From the IMG/VR virus record IMGVR_UViG_3300018080_000014, positions 1-64,000 of that record: a stretch of DNA of 64,000 nt, one strand, 5' to 3'. The notes below the pieces were generated by a model that was given only the letters and a program-made list of their open reading frames with translations, had not been told where the DNA came from and ran no database searches. Origin of the DNA: a virus. Every line of letters begins with the position of its first letter. Within the stretch, counting starts at the first letter, position 1. The position numbers and the translations under genes were made by a program. Shown here in pieces: positions 1 through 9,175 of the stretch.

Positions 1-201
1 GGTGATGGTGTTTTGGATGATCCAACATTAGCGTTGGCCATAGCAAAGATGCGTGATTTATCGGATGACACGCACCCAATAGATGAAGTTGAAGGTAGAC
101 AAATAAGACCAGAAAATCCCAACCGCGCACGGGACGGGATGAACATGGAAGACGTGCGACGAGAAAAAGAAATATTCCTACAAGGTAGAAAAATATGGTG
201 A
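1..201 (+). CDS. Hypothetical protein, 5' truncated by window edge
   Basis: The frame is open from base 1, so the visible 66 residues are the C-terminal end of a longer protein; the TTG at 13 is unlikely to be the true start. The tail is charged (D/E/R-rich) with no recognisable motif. It overlaps the next gene by 7 nt, so it belongs to the same plus-strand operon. Function unknown. Confidence 0.6.
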   Translation, partial: GDGVLDDPTLALAIAKMRDLSDDTHPIDEVEGRQIRPENPNRARDGMNMEDVRREKEIFLQGRKIW

Positions 202-449
202 CCAAAATGAACACCGTAATGACCCTGCAGGAGCCTGCCCAAGAGGGCGTAGTGAAGGAAGAAATCAAGCAAGTACAGCTCAGGGAATTGCTCTCCAAGA
301 AAGACGTGTTCGAGCAACTTGGCTTGTCAGAAGAAACATTCTTCCAGAATTGCGCCCTTCTCGTGAATGCCCAGTCGGTTCAGTCGCTGGACGTTTACGT
401 GGATCAGACTGCCCAAGTAGTGGTCTTACCACGGATAATTGGTGGTTAA
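195..449 (+). CDS. Hypothetical small protein
   Basis: An 84-residue protein starting at ATG 195, inside the end of the upstream gene; an in-frame ATG at 207 is an alternative. The middle (LSKKDVFEQLGLSEETFF) looks helical and the C-terminus (VYVDQTAQVVVLPRI) beta-like. No family recognised. The tight overlap on one side and the 1-nt gap to the next start argue for translation as part of the operon. Confidence 0.6.
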   Translation: MVTKMNTVMTLQEPAQEGVVKEEIKQVQLRELLSKKDVFEQLGLSEETFFQNCALLVNAQSVQSLDVYVDQTAQVVVLPRIIGG

Positions 450-450
450 C

Positions 451-1035
451 ATGAGCGAGGCTGCCAAAAAGCATCGTGAACTCCATGGTGAATTTAGTGG
501 AAAGTTTATCGATGATCCAAAAGCATGTGGCATGTCGTTTTATATAGTTGGAGAATATGAATATCTTGTCAATAGGTTTAGCAATGCCAGTGAACACCAG
601 AACAAGAAGGTCGCTGAGATATGCGGTCAATTTACATTCTCCATGAAAACCGAGAAGGTACTTCCCGGGGCATGCTTTGCGATGAATGGCCATTTGTACA
701 AGGCCATATGGATAGATAATATTATCGAATGCCTTGGCAGGATCGAGCGTGTTGAAGAATGGACCATGAGCGGGTACAATGACGATGGTACGAGCATGAT
801 GATCCATTCAATAGTCTTCGTAGATGCCAGTGGTGACTGCGGAATCCTTGCCGAATGGCTGGATGATGATGCGGGACCACCAGAGCAAGATGATATAAAA
901 TTTGCTGATGATGGATGGCTTGAGGAAGAATTGCAGGAAGCAATTGAAAATGGATCCGTTAAACTGGATAAAGCACCAATCATCAGTACCATAGAGGATA
1001 GAATGACCTGCACGTTCGATCCGTTTGATTTTTAG
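451..1035 (+). CDS. Hypothetical protein, acidic C-terminus
   Basis: A 194-residue protein. ATG 451 is chosen because GGTGG at 441-445 is well placed as a ribosome site and the previous gene stops at 449; the frame is also open to a TTG at 439. The N-terminal half has mixed alpha/beta character, and the second half is acidic (EWLDDDAGPPEQDD). No catalytic motif or homologous family is recognised. Confidence 0.65.
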   Translation: MSEAAKKHRELHGEFSGKFIDDPKACGMSFYIVGEYEYLVNRFSNASEHQNKKVAEICGQFTFSMKTEKVLPGACFAMNGHLYKAIWIDNIIECLGRIERVEEWTMSGYNDDGTSMMIHSIVFVDASGDCGILAEWLDDDAGPPEQDDIKFADDGWLEEELQEAIENGSVKLDKAPIISTIEDRMTCTFDPFDF

Positions 1036-1044
1036 GTGATGAAC

Positions 1045-1362
1045 ATGGAGAAAAGATTATGGTACATGGCACACCCGTACAGTGATAATCCAGAGAGGAA
1101 TTTTGACTTGGCAAATGAGCGAGCATCAAGGCTTGTTAAGAAAGGATTCCACTTGTATTCACCAATTTCGCACACGCACCCTATCCACATGGTGGCAGGA
1201 ATGCCATGGGAATTTTGGATGGATTTTGACGAATCCTTCATGAAGATATGCGATGGAATAATCCTGTGCCCGGGGTGGGAGAATAGCAAGGGGTGCAATA
1301 TTGAGAGAAAATTTTTCCAAGACCACGGGAAGGACGTGCTACTGTACGAGGAGATTATATAA
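1045..1362 (+). CDS. DUF1937/DUF4406-like, nucleoside 2-deoxyribosyltransferase fold
   Basis: A 105-residue protein. The start LWYMAHPYSD, then a helix, SPISHTHPI and a WMDFDESFMKICDGIILCPGW segment match the short phage proteins of the nucleoside 2-deoxyribosyltransferase-like superfamily (YxAxPYS opening, later D and S/G loop). Family members bind or rearrange nucleosides or nucleotides, so a role in viral nucleotide metabolism is likely but not shown. ATG 1045 follows an AGGTGAT ribosome site (1034-1040); in-frame GTG 1036 and ATG 1039 are alternatives. Confidence 0.7.
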   Translation: MEKRLWYMAHPYSDNPERNFDLANERASRLVKKGFHLYSPISHTHPIHMVAGMPWEFWMDFDESFMKICDGIILCPGWENSKGCNIERKFFQDHGKDVLLYEEII

Positions 1363-2492
1363 TGCTGGCATACAATTCGGAAATATCCCAATACAAGTAC
1401 ATGCCGTTACCTTGGATAAGCAAGAGCAGGTATAGATCGTGGAGATATTGCCAATACAATTTCTATCTCGATGAGCTGGAGCATGTTGCTCCAAAACCAA
1501 TAGACCAAGAAATGGAACACAAGGGCACCATTGGAACCAACATGCATCTCGTGTTCCACGAATTCTTCAACCAAGTCAAGGAGCAAAGATTAATAGATAA
1601 TTTCATGCGGATAGGAGTGGAGCACAATCCAAAAGATAGCTCGTTGTTCTATGCATTTTTCGCATTATGCCAAGATATTATTCCCAAGGAAGCGAGAGGC
1701 GTGGTGGAATATTCCAAGATATTATCAAATTTCTGCGAGTTCCAAGTACAGAATTGGATATATATCACGGAAAACATGGTTCCTACCAAGAAAAACTACA
1801 TCAAGTACTGGTTTCCCGTGAGGATGGAAGCATTCTTGCGAGATCCTATTAGGGAATACTACGGGACAGCCGATGCCATATACAGGAATCCAAACTTTGC
1901 CAATGACAAGAAACCATACATAATCATGGATTACAAGACCGGGCATACACCAGCATCCGTGAGGAAATTCCAAGGCATGAACCCGTTTTCCGTAAGTCTC
2001 CCGACATCCAAGCTGGAAGAATTGCATTTCTACGCGTGGCTAGTTGCCGAAGGCAAATACATTTCCAAGGGTACATTGTGGTACTTGATGGATTGGGAAG
2101 AATGCGAAGGGTTCAGGAGAAGGATAAAGAAAAACCACATCGTACTACCACCAAAGGTTAAACCACCATTAGTAGAATCTGGAACGTGGAAGGTGGGTAG
2201 GAAAGGCGTGAAATACTGGCGAGAAGAATTTCCAGACGTGAAATCGTACAAGGATGTTATCGTTGCGATGGTATTTCTTGGTGATGATGACGTGTACGTG
2301 GCATCCAAAAAGACTGGCGCAAGGACCATGAACAATATCCATATGTATTCGGACCAGCTCAGGGAACATTACGCGGAACATGGCATGGATGAAAGCGCGT
2401 ATGAAAGGAAAACGAACACGTATGCATGCGATAGATGCTTTCAATCTGCCACGTGCTCGGAGCGAGAAGCAAGAGAAATAATGGGGTTGTGA
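1362..2492 (+). CDS. RecB/Cas4-like PD-(D/E)XK nuclease with probable Fe-S cluster
   Basis: 376 residues. Visible motifs: an early Cys (C30, RSWRYCQYNF), the GTNMHLVFHEF helix (about 59-69) resembling the RecB-family motif I, a GTAD motif (168-171), D190-Y-K192-TG as the PD-(D/E)XK core, and a C-terminal C356-x2-C359-x5-C365. One early and three late cysteines are the classic Cas4/AddB/Dna2 Fe-S arrangement. Likely acts as a DNA exonuclease in replication or end processing; the primase and ERCC4 nuclease follow directly. Start ATG shares one base with the preceding stop. Confidence 0.8.
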   Translation: MLAYNSEISQYKYMPLPWISKSRYRSWRYCQYNFYLDELEHVAPKPIDQEMEHKGTIGTNMHLVFHEFFNQVKEQRLIDNFMRIGVEHNPKDSSLFYAFFALCQDIIPKEARGVVEYSKILSNFCEFQVQNWIYITENMVPTKKNYIKYWFPVRMEAFLRDPIREYYGTADAIYRNPNFANDKKPYIIMDYKTGHTPASVRKFQGMNPFSVSLPTSKLEELHFYAWLVAEGKYISKGTLWYLMDWEECEGFRRRIKKNHIVLPPKVKPPLVESGTWKVGRKGVKYWREEFPDVKSYKDVIVAMVFLGDDDVYVASKKTGARTMNNIHMYSDQLREHYAEHGMDESAYERKTNTYACDRCFQSATCSEREAREIMGL

Positions 2493-3577
2493 TGATGGAT
2501 TATGAGCATCTCTACTTCGAGACAGGCATCCCGGCAAGGCCGGGATACAGAAAATATTTCCATGGATGGAAACGTGCATACCAGAATGCTATGTGGTGGG
2601 CAAAGCCGGGAAACGACGTGTACATCAGCGTCTACGGGTTTGCGGATCTTGTTTTCAACGGCACGAGCAAGGGATACAAGCGGACAACGCTTCCAGATTA
2701 CAAGACCGCGCAGGTTGACAAGATATTTCTCGATTTTGATTACTTCGTTCCCGGCACGAAAAAATTCAGGGAAGATGCGCAGCTCGACGCGCTTACCGTG
2801 GATGAATGGCTCCACAAGAAAGATATACGAAGGAGATGGGTGTTTTCTGGTGGTGGATACCACTGCCTGATACGCGCGGAAGGATCTGCTGATAGCGTGG
2901 AAAACGCACACTTCTTTCTCTATGCGATGCTCAAGGATACGCAAGGAATAGACGAGGTAACGTTTGATTTGGAACGCATGCGGAGGTTACCGGGATCGTA
3001 CAACAAGAAACGAAAAGCATATTGTATTCCAATAACAATAGAAGAATTGGAATTGCCATACAACGAAATAAAAAAAATAGCAAACAAGCCAAGAAGAGCA
3101 AACTACAACAAGTACACGAGTGGCAATGAAACATGGTTCATAGACGATGTGCAAAGCGTTCACAGGGAATCGAGGACCATTCTCGGATCGTATTCGAGGA
3201 GCGTTATACAGGGCGACACGCAGAAAGTCCTCGATTACTATGGCATAGATTTCGACACAGATTTTTGCCATGTCATGAAGCACATAATAACAAAAGATGC
3301 ACCAAACAATTTCGAGAGACTCCAGTTAATACGATACTTGAAGGATGTGGTCGGTGTACCGTTTGTTGATGTCATGGACAAACACAAGACTGTCATGAAC
3401 CTCCTGTATAACTTGTTACATGACAAGAAAAAAGCACGTCACTCGAACAACGCGCAAGAAGCGAAAACTATATACCAAAGAAACAAGAAATTCCACCCGT
3501 ACAAGCTCAAGAAGCTTGGTATATGTCCAGAAGATTGTAAAGAATGTTTGCGGAGGAGAACCATGAATGGAAATTGA
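2492..3577 (+). CDS. Archaeo-eukaryotic-type primase (AEP, PriS-like catalytic domain)
   Basis: 361 residues. The three AEP motifs are visible: FLDFD (79-83, metal-binding DxD), SGGGYH (119-124) and FDLERMRRLPGSYNKK (about 158-173). The C-terminus holds CPEDCKEC, a possible metal site. It would synthesise primers for viral DNA replication; AEP members can also act as polymerases. The start overlaps the preceding stop (TGATG); the frame is open upstream to 2435 but that stretch lies inside the nuclease gene. Neighbouring nuclease and helicase genes support a replication module. Confidence 0.85.
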   Translation: MMDYEHLYFETGIPARPGYRKYFHGWKRAYQNAMWWAKPGNDVYISVYGFADLVFNGTSKGYKRTTLPDYKTAQVDKIFLDFDYFVPGTKKFREDAQLDALTVDEWLHKKDIRRRWVFSGGGYHCLIRAEGSADSVENAHFFLYAMLKDTQGIDEVTFDLERMRRLPGSYNKKRKAYCIPITIEELELPYNEIKKIANKPRRANYNKYTSGNETWFIDDVQSVHRESRTILGSYSRSVIQGDTQKVLDYYGIDFDTDFCHVMKHIITKDAPNNFERLQLIRYLKDVVGVPFVDVMDKHKTVMNLLYNLLHDKKKARHSNNAQEAKTIYQRNKKFHPYKLKKLGICPEDCKECLRRRTMNGN

Positions 3578-3722
3578 TGAAGATTTTCAAGATATGCAAT
3601 CCATCGAATTTGCCAATTGGATTGTGGAAGAATCGAAAACAGGAGTAAAAATTCCAAAAGAAATGTTTGAAAGATTGGCGGCGACACACCGTGACACAAG
3701 AAGCGAAGAAGTTGCTCGTTGA
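3567..3722 (+). CDS. Hypothetical 51-residue protein
   Basis: A short frame starting ATG 3567 within the last bases of the primase gene and ending inside the start of the next gene. GGAGG at 3553-3557 is a well-spaced ribosome site, which is the main support. The product is acidic and probably helical (SIEFANWIVEES). No family recognised; could couple translation of the primase and the downstream nuclease. Confidence 0.55.
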   Translation: MEIDEDFQDMQSIEFANWIVEESKTGVKIPKEMFERLAATHRDTRSEEVAR

Positions 3723-4494
3723 TAGCAACGAACCACCAGACCTGATAGAACAGCTGGTAAGGCGAGGAAGAGGTAAGGCAAATTTCAAGGTTGAACAATG
3801 CCAGATACGGTACTACAAATGCGATCACTGTGGACGCGTGTTCCTGAATACCATAGACAATTGCCCAAATTGTGACAGGGTTGCGCAGGATGCATGGGAA
3901 ACCGGACGTGTTGCCGACATGTGTGATTCCAAGGGTAGATGTGGATGGGAACGAAAAAGTGAAAGTGATTACAAGAATTCGGTGGTATCACAACGCATCT
4001 ATCCACAGATGGAAAACTTGGAGCAATGTTTCGGATCTGCAGGAGGCATTGTCGTGGAAGGATACTTGGAATCACTATGCATGGATTATCCCAAGCTCGC
4101 AAGCTGGCTCAAGAGCGTCATGGCAGAATGCCAGTACCAGCGGTACATCCATTGTAATTTTGTTGGAGATAGAGATGGACTTCTCGATCTCGTGGAATGG
4201 GGGATGCGCAAGGCAGGCGAACCTATCAAGCAACGTGCTGTCCGCGATAGGCGGGCGTTGGACCCACGGATAAGGGCACTGATGAACAACTGTGATAACG
4301 TCGGGTTCGAGGCAGCTAGAACCCTGTACTTCTTGTTCGGAGACCAACAAGGAATCATCAAGGCAATACAGGATGGAACAGTCGAATTGCTATATGGATT
4401 TGGTCCTAAAACACTGGAATCGCTCAACGAGTATTTCTTTGAAAAAGCAGATCTTGATGGATGGCAACCAACAAAACCATTGATGAAAAAATGA
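3667..4494 (+). CDS. XPF/ERCC4-family nuclease with inserted zinc ribbon and HhH tail
   Basis: About 275 residues. The N-terminus LLVDSNEPPD matches the ERCC4 opening (VDxRE). WERKSESDYKNSV (94-106) followed by RIYPQMENL matches the ERKxxxD catalytic core and its downstream R/Q helix. Between them sits C52-x2-C55...C66-x2-C69, a zinc ribbon not typical of the family. The C-terminal third has helix-hairpin-helix character (NNCDNVGFEAARTLY; LLYGFGPKTL). Probably cleaves branched or forked DNA during replication or recombination. The start is uncertain: TTG 3667 or GTG 3691; no clear ribosome site. Confidence 0.8.
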   Translation: MKDWRRHTVTQEAKKLLVDSNEPPDLIEQLVRRGRGKANFKVEQCQIRYYKCDHCGRVFLNTIDNCPNCDRVAQDAWETGRVADMCDSKGRCGWERKSESDYKNSVVSQRIYPQMENLEQCFGSAGGIVVEGYLESLCMDYPKLASWLKSVMAECQYQRYIHCNFVGDRDGLLDLVEWGMRKAGEPIKQRAVRDRRALDPRIRALMNNCDNVGFEAARTLYFLFGDQQGIIKAIQDGTVELLYGFGPKTLESLNEYFFEKADLDGWQPTKPLMKK

Positions 4495-6311
4495 GCAAGC
4501 ATGATAACTGGCAAAGGATACGCACCTCCATATCTGACTACGTGGTAAGAGGTGACCCGCCTTTAGAGGTAGCATTGTTGCTCGAAGCGTTTCCAGGTGC
4601 TGGTAAAACGACCAACGTACTAGCGGAGTTGATGCGCCTAGAGCAACCTTTTATTTACCTCGCTCCAGATCATGACGTGATACTCGAAAACCTGACGTTC
4701 CACATGGACGATTATCTTGGCGGATTTATACACCTCCAAGGAAGGAGGCATCTCTGTGCTGTGCCCGAGAGAAGGGAATATGCAGAGAACTTTGGAATGC
4801 CAATCAAGCCGTTCTGCTCAACATGCGAGTACAAGAAAGATGGATCGTGCGAATATTACAGGAGGCGTAGGACAATAGAACACGACAATCCCCCATCTTG
4901 GGCAGGCGTCCATGCACACATAACGACGTATCTCAGGAGATACTTGTTTGGAAGCGAGGATGTGGAAGGACACCATGATGATTTCGATATAATCGTCATA
5001 GAGGAGAACCCGATACGTGAGCTCATGCGCACTGTGAACCTGCAGAGAAATGACATGGCATTGATGGAAGGCGAGCTTGCCAATTTCACGTTTGGAAATG
5101 CTGAGCAGCAAGACTTGCTTACCATCATGCTGGATTATTTCATCACGAGGATAAACAGGAGGTTCAATTACGATCTCGTGTGGAGGAACTTCGTGCAGGA
5201 GTGGAGGAATTTCAGCAGGGAGCAGTGGCAAGATTTCAAGGATGAATTTGACGCGCACCTCGTGCGAAGGATAATCAACGAAGGATTGCAGCGTGTTCCA
5301 GTGGACATCATACTGCTGCTCGATGATATACTTACCACGACGACGAGAGAAATGCTCCCGTATCACATAATGGCAACGAGGAAAAGTGATTATCCAGTAA
5401 TAAGCCTGAGCTATTTTTATGGAGATGCGCTGCACGATTTGCCGATGCACGTGGTAGGTCTTGACGGTACGGCAAACATGGACGTGTGGAGGATGGTACT
5501 ATCCAAGGATGTGCGAGGCGTGAGGATAACGCATTCCTTCGAGAACGTCTACCAGTTATCGCAGGGATCATATCCTGCGGAATCGTGGATATACAAGGGA
5601 CACTTGAGAGACACCGGTGAATCGTTGCTGCATCTTCTTGGACTCATAATGAAGAGCAGGGCAGGAACCGTGCTCTTGATAGGGAGCAAGAGATTAAAAC
5701 CATACGTGGAAAGCTACCTGAAGGAAAAAGGGTTGAACGATAATGCGGAATATGCATGGTATTACAACCTGAGGAGCAAGAATTTCAACTATTGTGATAC
5801 CGTGGTTCTCCTGATGAAACCAGGTCCACCACGACAGCAGATAGACGTGTACACGCATCTCAGCGGATGGCCTGATGCTGAAAGAATATGGAAGGAACAT
5901 TACGTTAAGGATGAAATGATACAGGCAATGGCAAGGATACGCCCGAATCTAAAGGAGGTATCTGACGTGTTCGGGAATCCAAGGGAAAGGGATAGGGTTG
6001 AAATATTTGTATTCTCCAAGGAGGAGATATTCGCGGATGAGCAATCGGTAAAGGAAGGATCGTATTATTTTATAAACAAGACTACCATGGAATATTTCTT
6101 GAGAATGGGAATAAGCTCGCCGGTACATCTCACGAGAAACGATATAGCCGTGGAGGAAAGGATACTCCAAATCCTTGGTGATTACGAGGAGCGAACGTAC
6201 AACGAGATACGTGATATAATAGCCATGCCAAGAGTGGTGAAGAGATGCTTGGCAAGGATGATCCATTTTAAAAAATTATACTATCATGGAGGTAAGTATG
6301 GAATTGTTTGA
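4491..6311 (+). CDS. SF2 helicase, XPD/DinG-like with Fe-S motif
   Basis: About 606 residues. Walker A GAGKTT (36-41), four cysteines C89, C109, C112, C120 placed between motif I and Walker B as in the Fe-S domain of XPD/DinG helicases, Walker B IIVIEEN (167-173), a LDGTANMD segment like helicase motif III, and QAMARIRP as motif VI. The C-terminus looks like a winged helix ending in YYHGGKYGIV. Likely unwinds DNA at viral forks. ATG 4491 gives the ATGA overlap with the preceding stop; in-frame ATG 4461 is an alternative. Confidence 0.8.
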   Translation: MSKHDNWQRIRTSISDYVVRGDPPLEVALLLEAFPGAGKTTNVLAELMRLEQPFIYLAPDHDVILENLTFHMDDYLGGFIHLQGRRHLCAVPERREYAENFGMPIKPFCSTCEYKKDGSCEYYRRRRTIEHDNPPSWAGVHAHITTYLRRYLFGSEDVEGHHDDFDIIVIEENPIRELMRTVNLQRNDMALMEGELANFTFGNAEQQDLLTIMLDYFITRINRRFNYDLVWRNFVQEWRNFSREQWQDFKDEFDAHLVRRIINEGLQRVPVDIILLLDDILTTTTREMLPYHIMATRKSDYPVISLSYFYGDALHDLPMHVVGLDGTANMDVWRMVLSKDVRGVRITHSFENVYQLSQGSYPAESWIYKGHLRDTGESLLHLLGLIMKSRAGTVLLIGSKRLKPYVESYLKEKGLNDNAEYAWYYNLRSKNFNYCDTVVLLMKPGPPRQQIDVYTHLSGWPDAERIWKEHYVKDEMIQAMARIRPNLKEVSDVFGNPRERDRVEIFVFSKEEIFADEQSVKEGSYYFINKTTMEYFLRMGISSPVHLTRNDIAVEERILQILGDYEERTYNEIRDIIAMPRVVKRCLARMIHFKKLYYHGGKYGIV

Positions 6312-6630
6312 TGATCTTGTTGGAAAATGGAAAGCAAAGAAAAGTAAATCAGTTCCTGTCGTGAAAGAAGGTCGCACGTGGCAGCAGATAGCCATGTGGT
6401 TCGTACGAGAAGTGAAACCAAAATTTGATGAATTTCCAGAAGGATTCGCAATGGCAGGCAAGACATTAAGAAACGCGGTAGGCGATCCAAACAATACACG
6501 ATTTAGGAGAATGTGCAAGGATAATGGTGTAAGAATCCTGAAAACAAAAAACCAAGATATATATACAATAACGAGATACAACATAGTGGAAGAGAGGTTG
6601 AAAAAAAGTGAAAATACTGGCATGTTCTGA
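6298..6630 (+). CDS. Hypothetical protein
   Basis: A 110-residue basic protein (KWKAKKSKSVPVVKEG near the N-terminus) with a compact region around RTWQQIAMWFVREVKPKF. ATG 6298 follows GGAGGT (6288-6293), which decides the start against the in-frame ATG 6286. It lies between the helicase and a glycosyltransferase and overlaps the latter by 23 nt. A DNA-binding role is possible from charge only. Confidence 0.65.
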   Translation: MELFDDLVGKWKAKKSKSVPVVKEGRTWQQIAMWFVREVKPKFDEFPEGFAMAGKTLRNAVGDPNNTRFRRMCKDNGVRILKTKNQDIYTITRYNIVEERLKKSENTGMF

Positions 6631-7804
6631 CCCGCTCATGATAAATTCCAGCTATTCTCTCCAGATGCGATTGCTAATAAACAATCTGGATGCAGGATGG
6701 CATTATGTACAAAATGGTGTGCGGGTTGGGCAGAAAGAAGAAATACGAGACGAGAATGGTGAAATACTGGCAACGTTGTACCCCGGCGAAAGCAAGAGTG
6801 CATCGTACAGCCCGGACAAGGTATTCAAGATGGCTAATGAACTTGACCCTGACGTTGTATTCCTGTACGAAGATCCACAACACCTGTACAAGTACATGAC
6901 GTTCCAGAGAAAAACACCACACGCAGCAATATGCTGGTTCCCGTGGGACAACGATGAATGGAATGGTAGCATAGGAGCGTTCTTGACTTCATGCGAGGAT
7001 TCCGATTACGTGCCGATAGGAATATCACGGGCAACGCAAAAATTATGCCACGATAATGGGCATGATATAGGACAGATATATAACATCGTGGATGACGTGT
7101 TCAGACCATTGGATCCAACACTCGTCAACGCGGAGAAAGCATCCCTTCTTAGGCAGTTCGAATTGCCACGGGATAGAAAAATACTCCTGTACGTTGGAAG
7201 GCTTGCACCACGAAAGAACATAGAATCCCTGCTTTCCATGGCACAAAGCCTGAGAAGGAAACGGGAAGATTTCGTGCTGTTCATGCATTGCGATATAAAT
7301 GATCCGGGGTCCAGCTGCGACCTGCGAACAGAAATCATCACGCGTGGAATGGTTGAGTATGTCAGGGTAAACATCATAGAATGGGATAAAGGCGTGTCCT
7401 CGCAGGAACTCAACATGCTTTACAATTGCTGCGACGTGTACGTGTCGGCCAGTGGTGGTGAGGGATTCGGATTGCCGGTATGTGAAGCGGGTGCGTGTGG
7501 AAAAACATTCGTCGTACCTGATAACACGACTGGACCTGAATTCTCGCAGAACGGGAAGCACGGGTTACTTGCGCCAAATGGTGGGTATTACAGGGTGCTC
7601 GATTACATCAACCGCCCGTTCGTTGACCATGATGCCATGGCAGAGCAGGTGGATTACTTGTTGGACCACAAGAATCTTGCATGGAGGATGGGGGAATCAT
7701 TCAGGAAATGGGTGCAGGCGAATTGTTCCGTTAAAGTAGTGATGGAACAATTCAAGCACGAAATGGAGCAATTTGTACCACTGGAATGCACGGTGAAAAC
7801 ATAA
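6608..7804 (+). CDS. Glycosyltransferase family 4-like (GT-B)
   Basis: 398 residues starting at GTG 6608. The C-terminal half has the GT4 signature: ILLYVGRLAPRKNIESLL, then GGEGFGLPVCEAGACGKTFV with the E-x7-E donor-site motif and a downstream VPDNTTGPEF loop. It would transfer a sugar from a nucleotide donor, acting in the cytoplasm or at the membrane. With two further GT-like genes (9176-10237, 15781-16710) it forms a sugar-transfer set scattered through the replication operon. Targets could be viral DNA bases, virion proteins or host glycans; the sequence does not decide. Confidence 0.85.
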   Translation: MKILACSDPLMINSSYSLQMRLLINNLDAGWHYVQNGVRVGQKEEIRDENGEILATLYPGESKSASYSPDKVFKMANELDPDVVFLYEDPQHLYKYMTFQRKTPHAAICWFPWDNDEWNGSIGAFLTSCEDSDYVPIGISRATQKLCHDNGHDIGQIYNIVDDVFRPLDPTLVNAEKASLLRQFELPRDRKILLYVGRLAPRKNIESLLSMAQSLRRKREDFVLFMHCDINDPGSSCDLRTEIITRGMVEYVRVNIIEWDKGVSSQELNMLYNCCDVYVSASGGEGFGLPVCEAGACGKTFVVPDNTTGPEFSQNGKHGLLAPNGGYYRVLDYINRPFVDHDAMAEQVDYLLDHKNLAWRMGESFRKWVQANCSVKVVMEQFKHEMEQFVPLECTVKT

Positions 7805-8601
7805 TGGTAAAATACGTTAAACCGAGTTTCGAGATACTGGCAATGACGCATGGCGTTGCTGGTGCGTTTATAGGTAAATTGGAAGGGTATCCGATGATCC
7901 CTTTTAAATTAATAGAAGCTGCTGGAAGGACGTGCTACAAGAGCGAGGAAAAGATAAGCGAGAAATCTGCCGAGAAGTTCGTGGAGATGATAGTAGGACG
8001 TGGACACCTGAGCGTGATAGAGCACGTTAACGTCACGGTGAAGTTCGTGTGCAACCGCGGGTTCACCCACGAGCTGGTGCGGCACAGGCTAGCAGCTTAT
8101 TCCCAAGAAAGCACGAGGTACTGTGATTATGGTAGCGGGAAACATGGTAAGGAAATTACGGTGATAGACCAGCGTGCCACGATCATCAGGGAAATGCTTC
8201 CAAAGTTCGATTTCGAGGATTGGGGAATCGAAACCATAAGGGAATATCTCAAGAGAGAGGTCGGCATGACCGACATGAGATCCCTTCCTGTATGGAAAGA
8301 TGTGGATGTTGGACACGCATTCAGGGCCGTTGGTGACTGGATAACGGCGATGGAAAAAGCGGAGAGGTTGTACCTGAGCATGCGGGAATGGGGCGCACCT
8401 CCACAAGTGGCACGTGGTGTTCTTCCCATTGACGTGAAGACGGAGATAGTTATGACCGCAAACCTTCGAGAATGGGGCCACGTCTTCAAGATGCGGGCAA
8501 GCCCGAAAGCACATCCAAACATGCAAGAATTGATGTACCCGTTACTGGAGAGATTCAGGCAGTTATTTCCCGGCGTGTACGATAACTTGGAGGTATTCTG
8601 A
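7804..8601 (+). CDS. thyX: Flavin-dependent thymidylate synthase ThyX
   Basis: 265 residues. The ThyX signature RHR-x7-S is present (R93-H94-R95 to S103, within RHRLAAYSQESTRY). GRTCYKSEEK near residue 41 and the ARGVLPIDVKTE region match the nucleotide-binding parts of the family. ThyX makes dTMP from dUMP using FAD, NADPH and methylenetetrahydrofolate, feeding viral DNA synthesis together with NrdD. The start ATG overlaps the preceding stop by one base; an ATG at 7786 is in frame but lies inside the upstream gene. Confidence 0.93.
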   Translation: MVKYVKPSFEILAMTHGVAGAFIGKLEGYPMIPFKLIEAAGRTCYKSEEKISEKSAEKFVEMIVGRGHLSVIEHVNVTVKFVCNRGFTHELVRHRLAAYSQESTRYCDYGSGKHGKEITVIDQRATIIREMLPKFDFEDWGIETIREYLKREVGMTDMRSLPVWKDVDVGHAFRAVGDWITAMEKAERLYLSMREWGAPPQVARGVLPIDVKTEIVMTANLREWGHVFKMRASPKAHPNMQELMYPLLERFRQLFPGVYDNLEVF

Positions 8602-9173
8602 TGAAAATATGGTGTGATGGTGGCGTGTCACCGAATCCCGGCAAGGGAAAGGTAAAGATAGTTGCCGAGGTAAACGGGCGCACGGAATACGAGAAGGAGT
8701 GGCCCTTTGAAGGGACGAACAACGAGGCAGAGATGCATGCCCTGATAAAGGCGCTCATATATGCCAAGAATTATAACGAGCATTATGATGAAGAGGTCCA
8801 GATATTAACTGACTCGCAGAACGTTATTTGCTGGATGGATGGAAGGTACAAGGTAAAGGCAACAAACATACGGGAACTATACAGGACCGCATACATGATA
8901 CTCGACAATCTCCAAAACAAGTATAGGGCAATTTCTCTGGTAAAGACGACGCATGCGGAAAACAAGGCACACCCAGAACTTTCCAACATAGTTGCCGCGC
9001 CGCTCGATGAACTGGTGAATGGTGAACCAGAATGGTCAAAGCAGATGGCACTACGACATACCACGCAGATACATATATTCAATGGCAAGAATTACGTGTT
9101 GTACGATGCGTGGGACAAGGCGATAAAGGAAATACATTCTCTATTGAAGGAAATACATGATAATGGTGCATAA
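8601..9173 (+). CDS. RNase H-like protein (RNase HI fold)
   Basis: 190 residues. The RNase HI acidic residues are visible: WCDGGVSPNPG (first Asp), EGTNNEAEMHAL (Glu), and LTDSQNV (second Asp), followed by KTTHAENKAHPELSN in place of the usual H...D ending. About 50 extra C-terminal residues follow the fold. Probably removes RNA primers or RNA-DNA hybrids during replication. The start overlaps the thyX stop. Confidence 0.85.
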   Translation: MKIWCDGGVSPNPGKGKVKIVAEVNGRTEYEKEWPFEGTNNEAEMHALIKALIYAKNYNEHYDEEVQILTDSQNVICWMDGRYKVKATNIRELYRTAYMILDNLQNKYRAISLVKTTHAENKAHPELSNIVAAPLDELVNGEPEWSKQMALRHTTQIHIFNGKNYVLYDAWDKAIKEIHSLLKEIHDNGA

Positions 9174-9175
9174 CA

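Noticed and set aside
4818-5450. Minus-strand frame opposite the helicase gene
   Set aside because: Opposes the conserved helicase motifs and has no promoter; an antisense shadow of codon bias.
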